This document shows positions 1 to 9,390 of a stretch of 64,000 nucleotides of DNA, piece after piece. The first letter of the stretch is position 1. Each line of letters opens with the position of its first letter. The stretch comes from Sulfurospirillaceae bacterium (GTDB taxonomy: Bacteria > Campylobacterota > Campylobacteria > Campylobacterales > Sulfurospirillaceae). The notes under the pieces were generated by a model. It searched no databases. It saw only the letters and a list, made by a program, of their open reading frames with translations, and was not told where the DNA came from. A program made the translations under genes and the position numbers. The DNA lies in contig JAQUGO010000003.1 in NCBI GenBank assembly GCA_028684065.1, forward strand, positions 300,618-364,617, in the 5' to 3' direction.

Positions 1-301
1 CGAGGATGTTATCACCTACTTCTGCAAGGTTGGCAATGGCAAAAAAAATAGCGGCTTGGCCACTGGCTGTCGCAATAGCGGCTTCACCATTTTCAAGAGC
101 ACTAATACGTGCTTCTAATACATCTGTTGTAGGATTATTAAGACGTGTATAGATAGGTCCTAACTCTTTTAGGGCAAAACGATTGGCAGCAGTTTCAGCT
201 GATCCAAAATCATATGCTGTTGTTTGGTAAATAGGAACAGACATTGTGCCAAAAGCTTGTTTGTCATATCCATGATGTAGGGCAAGTGTTTCTTGTTCCA
301 T
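1..301 (-). CDS. metY: O-acetylhomoserine sulfhydrylase, N-terminal part (window edge)
   Basis: Translating the minus strand from the ATG at 299-301 gives 100 residues beginning MEQETLALHHGYDKQAFG, followed by the VPIYQTTAYDFGSAE and YTRLNNPTTDVLEARISALE blocks typical of Cys/Met-metabolism PLP enzymes of the MetY type. The family makes homocysteine from O-acetylhomoserine and sulfide in the cytoplasm. The PLP lysine lies outside the window. A good ribosome site (AAAGGAAA) lies 5-12 bases before the start. It is transcribed away from the hem operon. The metNIQ importer and mmuM elsewhere in the window also serve methionine metabolism. A methionine gamma-lyase or cystathionine synthase relative is possible, but the N-terminal sequence fits MetY best. 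Confidence 0.85.
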   Translation of the reverse strand, partial: MEQETLALHHGYDKQAFGTMSVPIYQTTAYDFGSAETAANRFALKELGPIYTRLNNPTTDVLEARISALENGEAAIATASGQAAIFFAIANLAEVGDNIL

Positions 302-731
302 ATTGATTTCCTTTTATAAATTGATAAACGAAGTATAAACTATTTTTTAATTAATGTCAAGTAATTTTATAGAATAACTATTGATTGAATTATTTTACCT
401 AAAAATTGAATAGGGAAGGGTGCATTGGTAAATGAAAACTAAATAAAATAAACATATATTTATAATGATAATAATACTTAAGAGTGATAGATACTTGTCT
501 ATACTAACACAATTTATTATAAAGATTATTTTACATATTATTATATGTAAATACCCATTGTATAGTATATTTTATAGATGTTTTTTTCGTTAATTTTTTT
601 ATTTCTACTAACACAGTGTTATTAAATATTTTAAACATAAAGTCAAAAAAATGGGTAATAAGATGATTTCAGAAGAGGAAAGTCTTTATGTGCTATAATT
701 GAAACTTTATTAATTATAGGAGCTTTTTATC
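302..731. other. AT-rich intergenic region between divergent genes
   Basis: About 430 bases without a credible gene. It must hold the divergent promoters of metY (minus) and the hem operon (plus). Visible items are an extended -10 (TG-C-TATAAT, 691-699) 33 bases before the 732 start, and a 13-bp perfect palindrome TAACACAGTGTTA at 609-621 that could be an operator. No known riboswitch was recognised. Confidence 0.6.
691..699 (+). promoter_or_regulatory. Extended -10 promoter of the hem operon
   Basis: TGCTATAAT is an extended -10 element (TG-N-TATAAT). It lies 33 bases upstream of the first ATG of the 732-9382 operon. No good -35 is visible, which is usual for extended -10 promoters and for Campylobacterota sigma70 promoters. 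A ribosome site (TAGGAGC) follows at about 717-723. Confidence 0.5.
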
Positions 732-1019
732 ATGTTATATGAAGATGAAGATGATTTATTTATGGGGAGTCCTAAAAGCAAGTTTTTTGATATTGTTTTT
801 AATGCCAATCGAGATATTGTTAAAGAGCAATTATTGAAAATTGCTGATCGTTATTGTGCAATGGAATTATTACTAGAAAAGCTTTTACCGGAAGAGGGTG
901 AAATAGGTATTGATTCACTGATTAAAAAATCATTATATGAAGATGCTGATGAAATACATCAACGCATGATGGATTTTTTTATCGGAAATGTAGGGAGTAT
1001 ATTATCCCAAAATGAATAG
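732..1019 (+). CDS. DUF2018 family helical protein (H. pylori HP0242-like)
   Basis: A 95-residue acidic, all-helical-looking soluble protein beginning MLYEDEDDLFMGSPKSKFFDIVF. Length, sequence style and position fit the DUF2018 family of Campylobacterota. Its H. pylori member HP0242 sits in the same place upstream of HP0241, the polyprenyl synthase and hemA. Known of the family: HP0242 is an intertwined homodimer studied as a pseudo-knotted fold, with no established function. The gene opens the operon, has a clear ribosome site (TAGGAGC) and overlaps the next gene by 8 bases. No catalytic motif is visible. The role is unknown, and a regulatory or assembly role is only a guess. Confidence 0.75.
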   Translation: MLYEDEDDLFMGSPKSKFFDIVFNANRDIVKEQLLKIADRYCAMELLLEKLLPEEGEIGIDSLIKKSLYEDADEIHQRMMDFFIGNVGSILSQNE

Positions 1020-1479
1020 GACAATTGTTATTTTTAGCTTTTTACTACTGCTTACATCGACACTGTTTGCCAAACAGTCGTTTGAGTATCAGCATCAATT
1101 TTCACTGAAAAAAGATGAAATTGCTACGATTATTATTAATCGTAAAGAAGTTGTTAAAAAGCCTCAAAATGATAATCCTACCAACGAGTATATTTTGCAT
1201 TTTAGATGGACATTGTATGCAAATAATACATTAATTGTTTTGGTAAACTACAGAGGTTATCCTACGCAGTATACCATGCAGAAAAAATCCCCCCTGGACA
1301 GTGTCATTATTCCATTATTACCTGATAGTATAGATAGAATCAATGGAAGAGTGTACCTTAAAATGGTTTTTAATGACTTTAGTCAAGGTAATAAAGAGGC
1401 AATTTTTGATATATTTATTGAAGATACAAATCAACGTATATTGGTTGAGTTTAAGCCTAATAAAGTAGTAGGAAAATAA
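1012..1479 (+). CDS. Exported protein of unknown function (HP0241/Cj0540-like)
   Basis: 155 residues with a cleavable-looking signal peptide: MNR, a hydrophobic stretch about residues 5-18, then a TLFAKQS cleavage region. The mature part is beta-rich with no cysteine pairs or recognised domain, and predicts a periplasmic protein. It overlaps the preceding DUF2018 gene by 8 bases and stops just before the GTG of the polyprenyl synthase, so it is co-translated with them. In H. pylori and C. jejuni an exported hypothetical occupies the same slot. Conserved linkage to quinone/heme genes suggests an envelope role, but nothing in the sequence proves one. Confidence 0.7.
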   Translation: MNRTIVIFSFLLLLTSTLFAKQSFEYQHQFSLKKDEIATIIINRKEVVKKPQNDNPTNEYILHFRWTLYANNTLIVLVNYRGYPTQYTMQKKSPLDSVIIPLLPDSIDRINGRVYLKMVFNDFSQGNKEAIFDIFIEDTNQRILVEFKPNKVVGK

Positions 1480-1480
1480 T

Positions 1481-2377
1481 GTGTTAGAAACAGTTGAAAC
1501 GTTAATGACTAATATGGTGGCATCTTTAGGTGATGCTAGAAGCGTTGAGCTTTTTAAAAAAGTTCCCAAAGGAAAGCGACTTCGAGCAAAATTAATTTTG
1601 AAAATTGCCGGAGCTAGCCCAGAAGCACTTAAACTTGCAGCCATTGTAGAGTTGATTCATGCGGCAAGTTTATTACATGATGATGTAATTGATGAAGCTA
1701 ATACAAGGAGAGGGCAACTCTCTATTAATGCAGAATATGGGGATAAAACAGCCATTATGCTAGGTGATATTCTCTACTCAAAAGGTTTTAGTGAGCTCAC
1801 AGCATTGCCTCATGAAGTGGCTTTTTCTATTTCTAATGCAGTAGCACTTCTATCCGTGGGTGAGTTGTTAGATGTTGAACTCTCTGCTTCTTTTAATGCA
1901 AACTTAGAGACCTATTTTGATATGATTTATAAAAAGACAGCTTCGCTTATTGAAGCAAGTGCCAAAAGTGCAGCATTATTAGCGGGTAAAGATAGTAAAA
2001 TTTATGCCCTTTATGGTTGTAATTTAGGACTTGCTTTTCAAATTATTGATGATGTATTAGATATCACACAGTCAAGTGAAACACTTGGAAAGCCTTCTCT
2101 TAATGACTTCAAGGAAGGCAAAACAACATTACCTTATCTTTACATGTACCAATCTCTCAACAAGAGCGAGCAAGAACAACTACTGAGTTTATTTCAAAAA
2201 ACATTAGATACTGAACAGACAGCATGGATTAAAGAAAAAATGCACTCAACCAATGCGATTACTAAAAGTATAGAATATGCCAAAAAACTTGGGTTTGAAG
2301 CATTGGAAGCCATAGCTGGTGAAGAAGATGTTGGTTTATCATCCATCATTAAAGAAATGATCGAAAGGAAGTTTTAA
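1481..2377 (+). CDS. Polyprenyl diphosphate synthase
   Basis: 298 residues of the trans-isoprenyl diphosphate synthase family. Both aspartate-rich motifs are present: DDVID at residues 67-71 (LLHDDVIDEANTRRG) and IIDDVLD at residues 188-194. They bind Mg-diphosphate for chain elongation of the allylic substrate with IPP. The family makes the long polyprenyl tail of menaquinone in Campylobacterota; the ubiD gene at the far end of the operon belongs to the same end product. The start is GTG at 1481, just after the upstream stop, and the stop overlaps the hemA ATG. At 298 aa it is slightly shorter than E. coli IspB, as in HP0240. Chain length cannot be read from the sequence. Confidence 0.88.
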   Translation: MLETVETLMTNMVASLGDARSVELFKKVPKGKRLRAKLILKIAGASPEALKLAAIVELIHAASLLHDDVIDEANTRRGQLSINAEYGDKTAIMLGDILYSKGFSELTALPHEVAFSISNAVALLSVGELLDVELSASFNANLETYFDMIYKKTASLIEASAKSAALLAGKDSKIYALYGCNLGLAFQIIDDVLDITQSSETLGKPSLNDFKEGKTTLPYLYMYQSLNKSEQEQLLSLFQKTLDTEQTAWIKEKMHSTNAITKSIEYAKKLGFEALEAIAGEEDVGLSSIIKEMIERKF

Positions 2378-3681
2378 TGCACTACCTCACGGTAAGTTTT
2401 ACACACAAGAATACGGATATTGCGATTAGAGAGAAACTCTCGTTTAATTCTGAAGAAAAAAGCATCAATTTTATGAACAAACTTAAAAGTTGCGATGAGG
2501 TGAATGAGGTTATTTTACTCTCAACATGTAATCGCGTTGAGATTATTGTCAGTGCAAGTGATTGTCCAGCATCTCTTAATTATATATTTGATTTACTCAG
2601 TTATGTTTCGGATGTTCCAAAAGAAGAATTGCAAGGAAGAGCTGACGTTTATGAAGACAACGGCGCTATTCATCATCTTTTTACGGTCTGTTCATCTTTA
2701 GATAGTTTAGTCATTGGAGAGACCCAAATTGCAGGACAACTTAAAGATGCGTTTAAATATGCTTTTGAAAAAGGCTATTGTGCTCAAAAGTTGGGTCGTG
2801 CAATGCACTATGCCTTCCGCTGTGCTGCTGAAGTGAGAAGTCGTACAGATATCTCCAAAAATCCTGTTTCCGTTTCAAGCGTTGCGGTGAGTAAGGCTAA
2901 AGACTTGCTTGGTAATCTTGGTGGCTTAACAGCGTTAGTCGTTGGAGCTGGTGAAATGAGCCAATTAGCCGCAAAACACTTGGTAGCAAGCGGTGTTAAT
3001 ATCATTATTATCAATCGTAATGTAGACCATGCTCAAGCATTAGCACATGAGTTAGGAGAGCTTGCTAGTATCGCGCCTTATTCGAAACTTACTGAATATA
3101 TTAATCGTTATCGCTTAGTATTTACAGCTACGGGTGCTCCTCATAGTGTCATCACGGATGATATGGTAGAAGAAAAAGAATTTTCAAGGTACTGGTTTGA
3201 TATTGCAGTTCCACGTGATATTGAAGTTAAAGGACATGAAAATTTACATGTGTTTGCTGTCGATGATCTTGAAGAAATCGTTGCTAAAAATATGTCGATG
3301 AGAGAAGAGCAAGCAAAAGTAGCTTATTCTATTGTAGGACGTTCCACAATGGAATTTTTTAAATGGCTTCAAAGTATGTGCGTGGAGCCTATCATTAAAG
3401 AGATACGAGATCACGCTAAATGTTGCTCACAACAAGAATTAGATAAAGCGATTAAAAAAGGCTATTTGCCTTCTGAGTTGCAAGAGCAGGTTGAAAAAGT
3501 CTTACACCACGCCTTTAACTCATTTTTACATACCGCAACCAAAAACCTCAAAGATGTTGCTGAACGTCCTGAAGCCGATACCGTTGTTCAAGCAGTCCAA
3601 TATATTTTTGATATTAATGAAGATCAAACAAAACGTATGAATCTCTATAAATGTGAATACCAAATGGGAGTAATGAAGTGA
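2377..3681 (+). CDS. hemA: Glutamyl-tRNA reductase
   Basis: 434 residues. The N-terminal catalytic domain has the STCNRVEI motif with the nucleophilic Cys at residue 51. It is followed by the SLVIGETQIAGQLK substrate-recognition block, an NADPH-binding Rossmann domain (LVVGAGEMSQLAAKHL, about residues 188-203) and a C-terminal helical dimerisation domain. It reduces glutamyl-tRNA to glutamate-1-semialdehyde, the first committed step of C5 heme synthesis. The ATG overlaps the preceding stop (TAATG) and the 3' end overlaps proS by 4 bases. It is co-transcribed with hemC, so heme synthesis is coordinated here. Confidence 0.96.
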   Translation: MHYLTVSFTHKNTDIAIREKLSFNSEEKSINFMNKLKSCDEVNEVILLSTCNRVEIIVSASDCPASLNYIFDLLSYVSDVPKEELQGRADVYEDNGAIHHLFTVCSSLDSLVIGETQIAGQLKDAFKYAFEKGYCAQKLGRAMHYAFRCAAEVRSRTDISKNPVSVSSVAVSKAKDLLGNLGGLTALVVGAGEMSQLAAKHLVASGVNIIIINRNVDHAQALAHELGELASIAPYSKLTEYINRYRLVFTATGAPHSVITDDMVEEKEFSRYWFDIAVPRDIEVKGHENLHVFAVDDLEEIVAKNMSMREEQAKVAYSIVGRSTMEFFKWLQSMCVEPIIKEIRDHAKCCSQQELDKAIKKGYLPSELQEQVEKVLHHAFNSFLHTATKNLKDVAERPEADTVVQAVQYIFDINEDQTKRMNLYKCEYQMGVMK

Positions 3682-5381
3682 AATTTTCGAAATTATATGC
3701 ACCAACTACAAAAGACGCACCTAAAGATGCAACACTACCGAGTCATCAATACTTGGTACGTGCAGGCTTTATAGCCCAGGCGGGAAGTGGGTTGTATAAC
3801 TTTTTACCAATGGGAAAAATTGTATTTGATAAAATTAAAGCAGTTGTTAAAGAAGAAATGGATGAAACGGGAGCTCAAGAAATTCAAATGGGTGTCGTAA
3901 CCCCAGCTGATTTATGGAAGCAAAGTGGTAGATACGATGTATTCGGCAAAGAGTTGTGCCGTTTCTTAGATCGTAAAGAGAATGAGTTTGTTTTGGGACC
4001 AACGCATGAAGAGGTCGTGGTTGACATTGTCCGTAATCGTATTAATAGTTACAAACAATTACCCGTGCATCTGTATCAAATCACAACTAAATTTCGTGAT
4101 GAAGCACGCCCTCGTTTTGGACTTCTTCGTGGACGTGAATTTACGATGAAAGATGGTTATAGTTTTCATGAAGATGAAATAAGCATGAAACAAGAGTTTG
4201 CTGTTATGGAAGAGACGTATACCAAAATTTTTACGCGTCTCGGACTTGATTTTAGAGCGGTTGACGCTGATAGTGGTGCTATTGGTGGAAGCGGTAGTAA
4301 AGAGTTTATGGTATTGGCTCAAAATGGTGAGGATGATATCGTTGTATGTGAGAAATGCTCCTATGCGGCTAATATAGAAGCGGCTAAACGTGCTAAAAAA
4401 ACAACGACGATAGAAGCACCACAAGCAGACTTGGCAAAATTTAAAACGCCTAATATGAAAACGATTGAAGATGTTTGTAACTTCTTACATGTAGACGCTT
4501 TTTACAGTATTAAGGCCGTGGTTAAAAAAGCAATTTACAGTGATAAAGAAGAGATTATTGTTTTCTTTGTCCGTGGTTGTGATGCATTGCAAGAAGTTAA
4601 AGCACGTAACGCATGTGGGGCACTTGATTTAGTCGATGCTGAACTTGAAGAGATGCAAAAAGTGGGACTACATGCAGGTTTTATAGGGCCAATTGGTTTA
4701 GAATGTGTAAAATTTTACATAGATTTAGAGCTTAAAGAAGAAAAAAATCTTGTTTGCGGTGCCAATGAAGAAGATTACCATTGGGTTGGTGTCTCTATGT
4801 TTAATTTCAAAGAGGAGCGTTATGCTGATCTTACAGAAGTTAAAGCAGGTGATTCATGTGTATGTTGTGGTGAAACACTTTATGTTACCAAAGGTATTGA
4901 AGTAGGACATATCTTTCAATTAGGACAAAAGTATGCCAAAGCTATGGGTGCGACATTCTTAGATAAAAATGGCAAATCTCAACCTTTCTACATGGGGTGC
5001 TATGGTATTGGGGTAAGCCGTCTAGTCGCAGTGATGATAGAAGCAAGCCATGATGATAAAGGCTGTATTTGGAATAAACAAACATCACCGTATTTGCTTG
5101 ACATTATTGTTTCCAATATGAAAGATGAAGTACAAAATAATTATGCAACGCAAATTTACGAAACACTTAGAAATGAAAAATACGCTGTTTTGATGGATGA
5201 TAGAAATGAGCGTTTTGGTTTTAAAATTAAAGATTACGAACTCATTGGCTTACCGTATGCACTCATTGTTGGAAAAGAACTTGAAGAAGGTTTTGTTGAG
5301 ATAGTAGAGCGTCAAACGCTTGAAAAACTCGTTGTTAAAAAAGAGGATGCATTGTCTAAATTAAGGGAATTACTCGCGTGA
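3678..5381 (+). CDS. proS: Prolyl-tRNA synthetase (bacterial type)
   Basis: 567 residues, the usual length of bacterial ProRS with the INS editing insertion between motifs 2 and 3. Class II signatures are clear: QAGSGLYNFLPMG near residues 35-47, the LGPTHEEV block, motif 2 (TTKFRDEARPRFGLLRGREF, about residues 134-153), and YGIGVSRLVAVM as motif 3. It charges tRNA-Pro. The start is GTG within a GTGA overlap with the hemA stop, and the stop again overlaps the next start by 4 bases. Its position between hemA and hemC is conserved in Helicobacter and Campylobacter. Nothing odd otherwise. Confidence 0.96.
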   Translation: MKFSKLYAPTTKDAPKDATLPSHQYLVRAGFIAQAGSGLYNFLPMGKIVFDKIKAVVKEEMDETGAQEIQMGVVTPADLWKQSGRYDVFGKELCRFLDRKENEFVLGPTHEEVVVDIVRNRINSYKQLPVHLYQITTKFRDEARPRFGLLRGREFTMKDGYSFHEDEISMKQEFAVMEETYTKIFTRLGLDFRAVDADSGAIGGSGSKEFMVLAQNGEDDIVVCEKCSYAANIEAAKRAKKTTTIEAPQADLAKFKTPNMKTIEDVCNFLHVDAFYSIKAVVKKAIYSDKEEIIVFFVRGCDALQEVKARNACGALDLVDAELEEMQKVGLHAGFIGPIGLECVKFYIDLELKEEKNLVCGANEEDYHWVGVSMFNFKEERYADLTEVKAGDSCVCCGETLYVTKGIEVGHIFQLGQKYAKAMGATFLDKNGKSQPFYMGCYGIGVSRLVAVMIEASHDDKGCIWNKQTSPYLLDIIVSNMKDEVQNNYATQIYETLRNEKYAVLMDDRNERFGFKIKDYELIGLPYALIVGKELEEGFVEIVERQTLEKLVVKKEDALSKLRELLA

Positions 5382-5803
5382 TTTACTTTCTTATCTATCT
5401 TTTTTTAGAAGTCAGTGTGAGCATAAATATTGCTTCTTCGATTGGAGCTTTTGCAACCTTTGCCGAACTTATTATTTCTGCTCTTGTCGGATTTATTATT
5501 ATTGCCAATTTTAGAGTGACATTAGTGCAAAGTATGCAAGCATTGATGACTAAAAGTATTAGTATGGAAGCGTTTCAACGATTGAATGTTTTTACTATAG
5601 TTGGTGCTATTTTACTTATTTTACCTGGATTTTTGGGTGATATTATTGGGATTTGTTTGCAGTTTAGTTTTTTTGCTACTTTGTTTGCTGGCAAAATTTT
5701 ACATAAAGATATAATGACAGAAAATCAAAACTTTAGTGAAGGAAAAAATGATGAAATCATCGATGTTGAAATTATTGACGATAACGCTACTCGCCTTAAG
5801 TAG
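5378..5803 (+). CDS. FxsA family membrane protein
   Basis: 141 residues starting at GTG in a GTGA overlap with proS. There are three or four hydrophobic segments (about residues 3-20, 25-45, 72-88, 90-108), then a hydrophilic acidic tail ending in [15 protein letters not shown]. The order LEVSVSINIASSIGAFATFAE at the start and the GAILLILPGFLGDIIG block are FxsA-like. It corresponds to Cj0544 in the same operon position. FxsA is an inner-membrane protein whose overproduction relieves phage T7 exclusion by F in E. coli; its native role is unknown. The 3' end overlaps the next gene by about 56 bases in another frame. Confidence 0.78.
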   Translation: MIYFLIYLFLEVSVSINIASSIGAFATFAELIISALVGFIIIANFRVTLVQSMQALMTKSISMEAFQRLNVFTIVGAILLILPGFLGDIIGICLQFSFFATLFAGKILHKDIMTENQNFSEGKNDEIIDVEIIDDNATRLK

Positions 5804-6611
5804 CACGCTTCTTGCGGCAGAAAATACAGGTGATACGGATAAAAAAATAGTCAATTATTTGGAAAAAGCGATTGCAACTAATGATAATTACAAACTTGAC
5901 AAAGTTGTTATCCTTAAAAAAGACAACCTCAAAGAGATTCAAGGATGGAAAGTCTATTTTGTTCGCCTTGATCTCGTGTTGTTAAAACAAGGCAACAAAA
6001 AAGTATCGGTTAATGATGTTCTTTTTACGGATGGTACGATTATGAGCAAAGATTTACTCGCTTTAGAGAATGGTCGAAGCATTAAAAATAATCTCTCTTT
6101 GGATTTGGATAGTACTGCTTATAATAAAGAGCATTTATTAGCTGGAAATTTGGATGCACCCAATAAAATAGTTGTTTTTAGTGACCCATTATGCCCGTTC
6201 TGTATGGATTTTGTTCCAGAAGTCATTCGTGATGTACAAAAATATCCTGAAACATTTGCATTATTTTACTACCATTTCCCACTCAGTATTCATCCTGCCT
6301 CTCCAACACTTATTAAAGCGATACTTGTAGCAGAAGAAAAAGGGGTGAAAGATGTTGTTTTAAAAGTGTATAATGAAGTGTTTGATTTAAAGACAGAAAA
6401 TGAAGAATTTATTCTCAAAGCTTTTAATAAAGCCCTCAAAACTAACATCACCGTTGCAGAAATTAATAAAGAAGCTATTGTAAAACGTTTAAATGATGAT
6501 TATGCGTTTGCTATCAATCTTATGATAAATGGTACACCAACAGTTTATCTTAATGGTAAAAAAGACATTTCAAAACGACAATACCGAGAAATGATTAAAG
6601 AGGCAAAATGA
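5748..6611 (+). CDS. Periplasmic thiol:disulfide oxidoreductase (DsbC/DsbG/HP0231-like)
   Basis: 287 residues from the ATG at 5748, chosen because GAAGG lies just upstream. A GTG at 5736 is in frame but has no such site. A signal peptide (hydrophobic residues about 7-23, cleavage near LAAEN) is followed by a dimerisation-type N domain and a thioredoxin fold with CPFC at residues 149-152. The cis-Pro loop is [12 protein letters not shown] near the C terminus. This layout matches DsbC/DsbG-type isomerases or oxidases and the H. pylori HP0231 class. It likely handles disulfides of exported or c-type cytochrome proteins, a link to the surrounding heme genes that is inferred. The start lies inside the fxsA-like gene and the stop overlaps hemC by 4 bases. 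Confidence 0.83.
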   Translation: MMKSSMLKLLTITLLALSSTLLAAENTGDTDKKIVNYLEKAIATNDNYKLDKVVILKKDNLKEIQGWKVYFVRLDLVLLKQGNKKVSVNDVLFTDGTIMSKDLLALENGRSIKNNLSLDLDSTAYNKEHLLAGNLDAPNKIVVFSDPLCPFCMDFVPEVIRDVQKYPETFALFYYHFPLSIHPASPTLIKAILVAEEKGVKDVVLKVYNEVFDLKTENEEFILKAFNKALKTNITVAEINKEAIVKRLNDDYAFAINLMINGTPTVYLNGKKDISKRQYREMIKEAK

Positions 6612-7552
6612 AAAAATTGATTATTGCGACCAGGGGCAGTAAACTGGCGCTTTGGCAATCTGAATTTGTTAAAGAGGCTTTGATGAAGGCTCATCCTGGT
6701 TTAGAAGTCGAACTCAATATCATGGTCACAAAGGGTGATAAGATTTTAGATACCCCTTTGGCCAAAATCGGTGGCAAGGGTTTATTTACCAAAGAGCTTG
6801 AAGAATCAATGCTTAGAGGCGAATCACATATCGCTGTTCATAGTCTTAAAGACGTTCCTATGGAGTTTCCTAAGGGTTTGAAACTAAGTGTTATCACCAA
6901 ACGTGAAGATGTTAGAGATGCTATGCTCTCTGAAAAATACACTTCACTTGAAGCCTTACCACAAGGTGCGGTTGTTGGGACTACGAGTTTAAGACGTCGC
7001 ATGCAATTACTCAAATACCGACCAGATTTTATCATTAAAAATTTACGTGGCAATGTTAACACACGTATCCGTAAGCTAAAAGAGGGTGAATTTGACGCGA
7101 TTATCTTGGCAAGTGCAGGCATTAACCGTCTTGGCCTTAGTAGTGAAGTAAACTATTTTGCTCCTATTGGTAAAGAGATTATGGTACCAGCGTCGGGTCA
7201 AGCTGCTCTTGGTATTGAAATTGTTGATACGCAGGAGGTTGAGACAATCGTCAGTGTTCTCAATGACCAAGCCGCTATCATCGAAACCAAGGTTGAGCGT
7301 GATTTTGTAACGATGCTTGAAGGTGGCTGTCAAGTGCCTATTGGCGTGAATGCAGAGCTTCGTGGAGAGTCTTTACATGTGAAGGCTATCATCGGTCTGC
7401 CTGATGGCTCTGAGATGATTGCTGAGAGCATGGAAGGCATAAAAGCAGAGTATGAAACACTGGGTAAAAAATTGGCACAAACAGTGCTCGATAAAGGAGC
7501 GAAAGCTCTTTTGGCACGTGCTGAAAAGATAGCACTCGAAGAGATATTTTAA
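6608..7552 (+). CDS. hemC: Hydroxymethylbilane synthase (porphobilinogen deaminase)
   Basis: 314 residues, standard length. The N-terminal [13 protein letters not shown] block, the [28 protein letters not shown] substrate loop, [18 protein letters not shown] and [12 protein letters not shown] are diagnostic. The dipyrromethane cofactor cysteine is C241 in the [10 protein letters not shown] motif. It polymerises four porphobilinogens into hydroxymethylbilane in the cytoplasm, downstream of HemA in the heme pathway. The ATG overlaps the preceding Dsb-like gene (ATGA). ubiD follows after an 18-base gap with a GGCAGTTTGGA sequence that could serve as a weak ribosome site. Confidence 0.96.
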   Translation: MKKLIIATRGSKLALWQSEFVKEALMKAHPGLEVELNIMVTKGDKILDTPLAKIGGKGLFTKELEESMLRGESHIAVHSLKDVPMEFPKGLKLSVITKREDVRDAMLSEKYTSLEALPQGAVVGTTSLRRRMQLLKYRPDFIIKNLRGNVNTRIRKLKEGEFDAIILASAGINRLGLSSEVNYFAPIGKEIMVPASGQAALGIEIVDTQEVETIVSVLNDQAAIIETKVERDFVTMLEGGCQVPIGVNAELRGESLHVKAIIGLPDGSEMIAESMEGIKAEYETLGKKLAQTVLDKGAKALLARAEKIALEEIF

Positions 7553-7570
7553 AATAAAAGGCAGTTTGGA

Positions 7571-9382
7571 ATGGATAGAATCATAACACTTTTACGCGAA
7601 CACAATCTTTTACGCGTTATTGATGATGAAGTTGACATTGATTTGGAAATTCCACATATGGCGTACATTGAGGTCAAAAAAGAGGATTCAAAAGCACTCT
7701 TATTTACCCATCCCATCAGCAAAAAGCTCGGAAAAAGTTTTGATATACCTGTTTTGATGAATGTTTTTGGCTCAACCAAAGCGACAGAGCTTATATTTGG
7801 TAAAAATCCCAATGTGGTCGCTAAACAAATTGAATCACTCATGCACATGAAACCACCGACCTCTTTTATGGATAAGATGGGAATGCTTGGCACCCTTTTT
7901 AATCTTAAAAATGCTCTTCCAAAACGCCTCAAAAGTAAAGGTGTATGTCAAACAAAAGTTTTCAGCGAACCTGATTTGTATGATTTTCCTATTTTAACGA
8001 CATGGACAGAAGATGGTGGGCCTTTTATCACGATGGGGCAGGTTTACACCCAAAGTTTGGATGGCACAAAGCAAAATCTTGGCATGTACCGCTTGCAAGT
8101 GTACGATAAAAACCGCTTGGGAATGCACTGGCAAATCCACAAAGACAGCGCGCATTTTTTTCATGAGTATAAAAAAGCGGGTAAAAAGATGCCTGTGAGT
8201 ATTGGCATTGGCGGTGATCCCCTTTACATTTGGTGTGGACAAGCACCGATGCCGATTGGGATGTTTGAACTTTTGCTCTATGGTTTCATTAAAGACAAAA
8301 ATGCACGCCTCGTAAAATCACTCACCAATCCGATTTATATCCCTGAAGATGTGGACATTGTCATTGAAGGTTGGGTTGATCCTTCCTTGAGCGAAATCGA
8401 AGGGCCTTTTGGTGATCATACAGGCTATTACACGCTCAAAGAGCCGTATCCTGTGTTGGATGTGACCTGCATTACATGTAAAGAAAAACCCATCTATCAA
8501 GCCACCGTTGTAGGCAAACCTCCTTTGGAGGATAAATACATGGGTTGGGCGACTGAGCGCATCTTTTTACCGCTGTTAAAAACCACAGCGCCTGATTTGA
8601 TTGATTATAATATGCCTGAAAACGGTGTTTTTCATAATCTCATTTTGGCCAAGCTCAATGTGCTTTACCCAGGACATGCGAAGCAGTTTATGCACGCGTT
8701 TTGGGGAGTAGGGCAGATGAGCTTTGTCAAACACGCGATATTTGTGGATGAAAATGCTCCTGCGTTGGAGGATTTTGAGGCCATAAGTGATTATATTTTA
8801 AATCGTGTCAGTGCTAAAAATTTACTCATCAGTGAAGGGGTTTGCGATGCCCTAGATCACGCTTCGCCTAATGCACTGTTTGGTGGAAAATTGGGTGTGG
8901 ATTGTACTTTGCCTTTAGCGCACGATACTCCTGCCAAAGTCATCCTTGAAAATGCAACGCTTTTGAGTAAAGTTGCTTCTTTAGCACCAGAGATTACAGG
9001 TGTATTTCAGTATAAAACGCATACCAAAACACCGATTGCTGTTTTTTCACTTGATAAACAACGAGCGGTTAAAGAAATCTACGAAGCACTCAAACCTTTA
9101 AAAGAGCATTTAAAACTTGTTGTTTTTGTAGACGCCCACAGCAATGACATCACCAATGCCTACATGCTTATTTGGCGCATTGTGAACAATATTGATGCGC
9201 TTCGTGATATTTTTATCGAAGATGAATACCTTGGCATTGATGCTACCAATAAAAATAGTATTGATGGTTATGAGCGTGAATGGCCAAAAGATACAGACTG
9301 TGATAAGACTGTGATTCAAAGTCTCGTAGCACGTGGACTTTTAGAAGACAATCCACAGCTTTTACAAACCTTTTATATATAA
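7571..9382 (+). CDS. ubiD: UbiD family prenylated-FMN decarboxylase
   Basis: 603 residues with the UbiD arrangement: an N-terminal domain, the middle GPFITMGQVYTQS and MHWQIHKDSAHFF blocks that bind prenylated FMN, and the E-x-P-FGDHTGYY region (about residues 274-286) with the catalytic acid. Family role: non-oxidative decarboxylation of a (poly)prenylated aromatic acid. Campylobacterota use the futalosine route to menaquinone, and a UbiD-like enzyme is thought to act late in it; this is known pathway context rather than something the sequence shows. It is the last gene of the operon, matching Cj0546. A UbiX partner is not in the window. GC content is a little higher than in the upstream genes. 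Confidence 0.88.
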   Translation: MDRIITLLREHNLLRVIDDEVDIDLEIPHMAYIEVKKEDSKALLFTHPISKKLGKSFDIPVLMNVFGSTKATELIFGKNPNVVAKQIESLMHMKPPTSFMDKMGMLGTLFNLKNALPKRLKSKGVCQTKVFSEPDLYDFPILTTWTEDGGPFITMGQVYTQSLDGTKQNLGMYRLQVYDKNRLGMHWQIHKDSAHFFHEYKKAGKKMPVSIGIGGDPLYIWCGQAPMPIGMFELLLYGFIKDKNARLVKSLTNPIYIPEDVDIVIEGWVDPSLSEIEGPFGDHTGYYTLKEPYPVLDVTCITCKEKPIYQATVVGKPPLEDKYMGWATERIFLPLLKTTAPDLIDYNMPENGVFHNLILAKLNVLYPGHAKQFMHAFWGVGQMSFVKHAIFVDENAPALEDFEAISDYILNRVSAKNLLISEGVCDALDHASPNALFGGKLGVDCTLPLAHDTPAKVILENATLLSKVASLAPEITGVFQYKTHTKTPIAVFSLDKQRAVKEIYEALKPLKEHLKLVVFVDAHSNDITNAYMLIWRIVNNIDALRDIFIEDEYLGIDATNKNSIDGYEREWPKDTDCDKTVIQSLVARGLLEDNPQLLQTFYI

Positions 9383-9390
9383 CTTAATAT

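Noticed and set aside
609..621. 13-bp palindrome TAACACAGTGTTA as a defined operator
   Set aside because: The symmetry is short in AT-rich DNA, with no second copy apart from a partial match near 505, so I only mention it within the intergenic entry.
5736..5747. GTG start for the Dsb-like protein
   Set aside because: The GTG lies within the region that supplies the GAAGG ribosome site of the ATG at 5748, and the longer N terminus would weaken the signal peptide.
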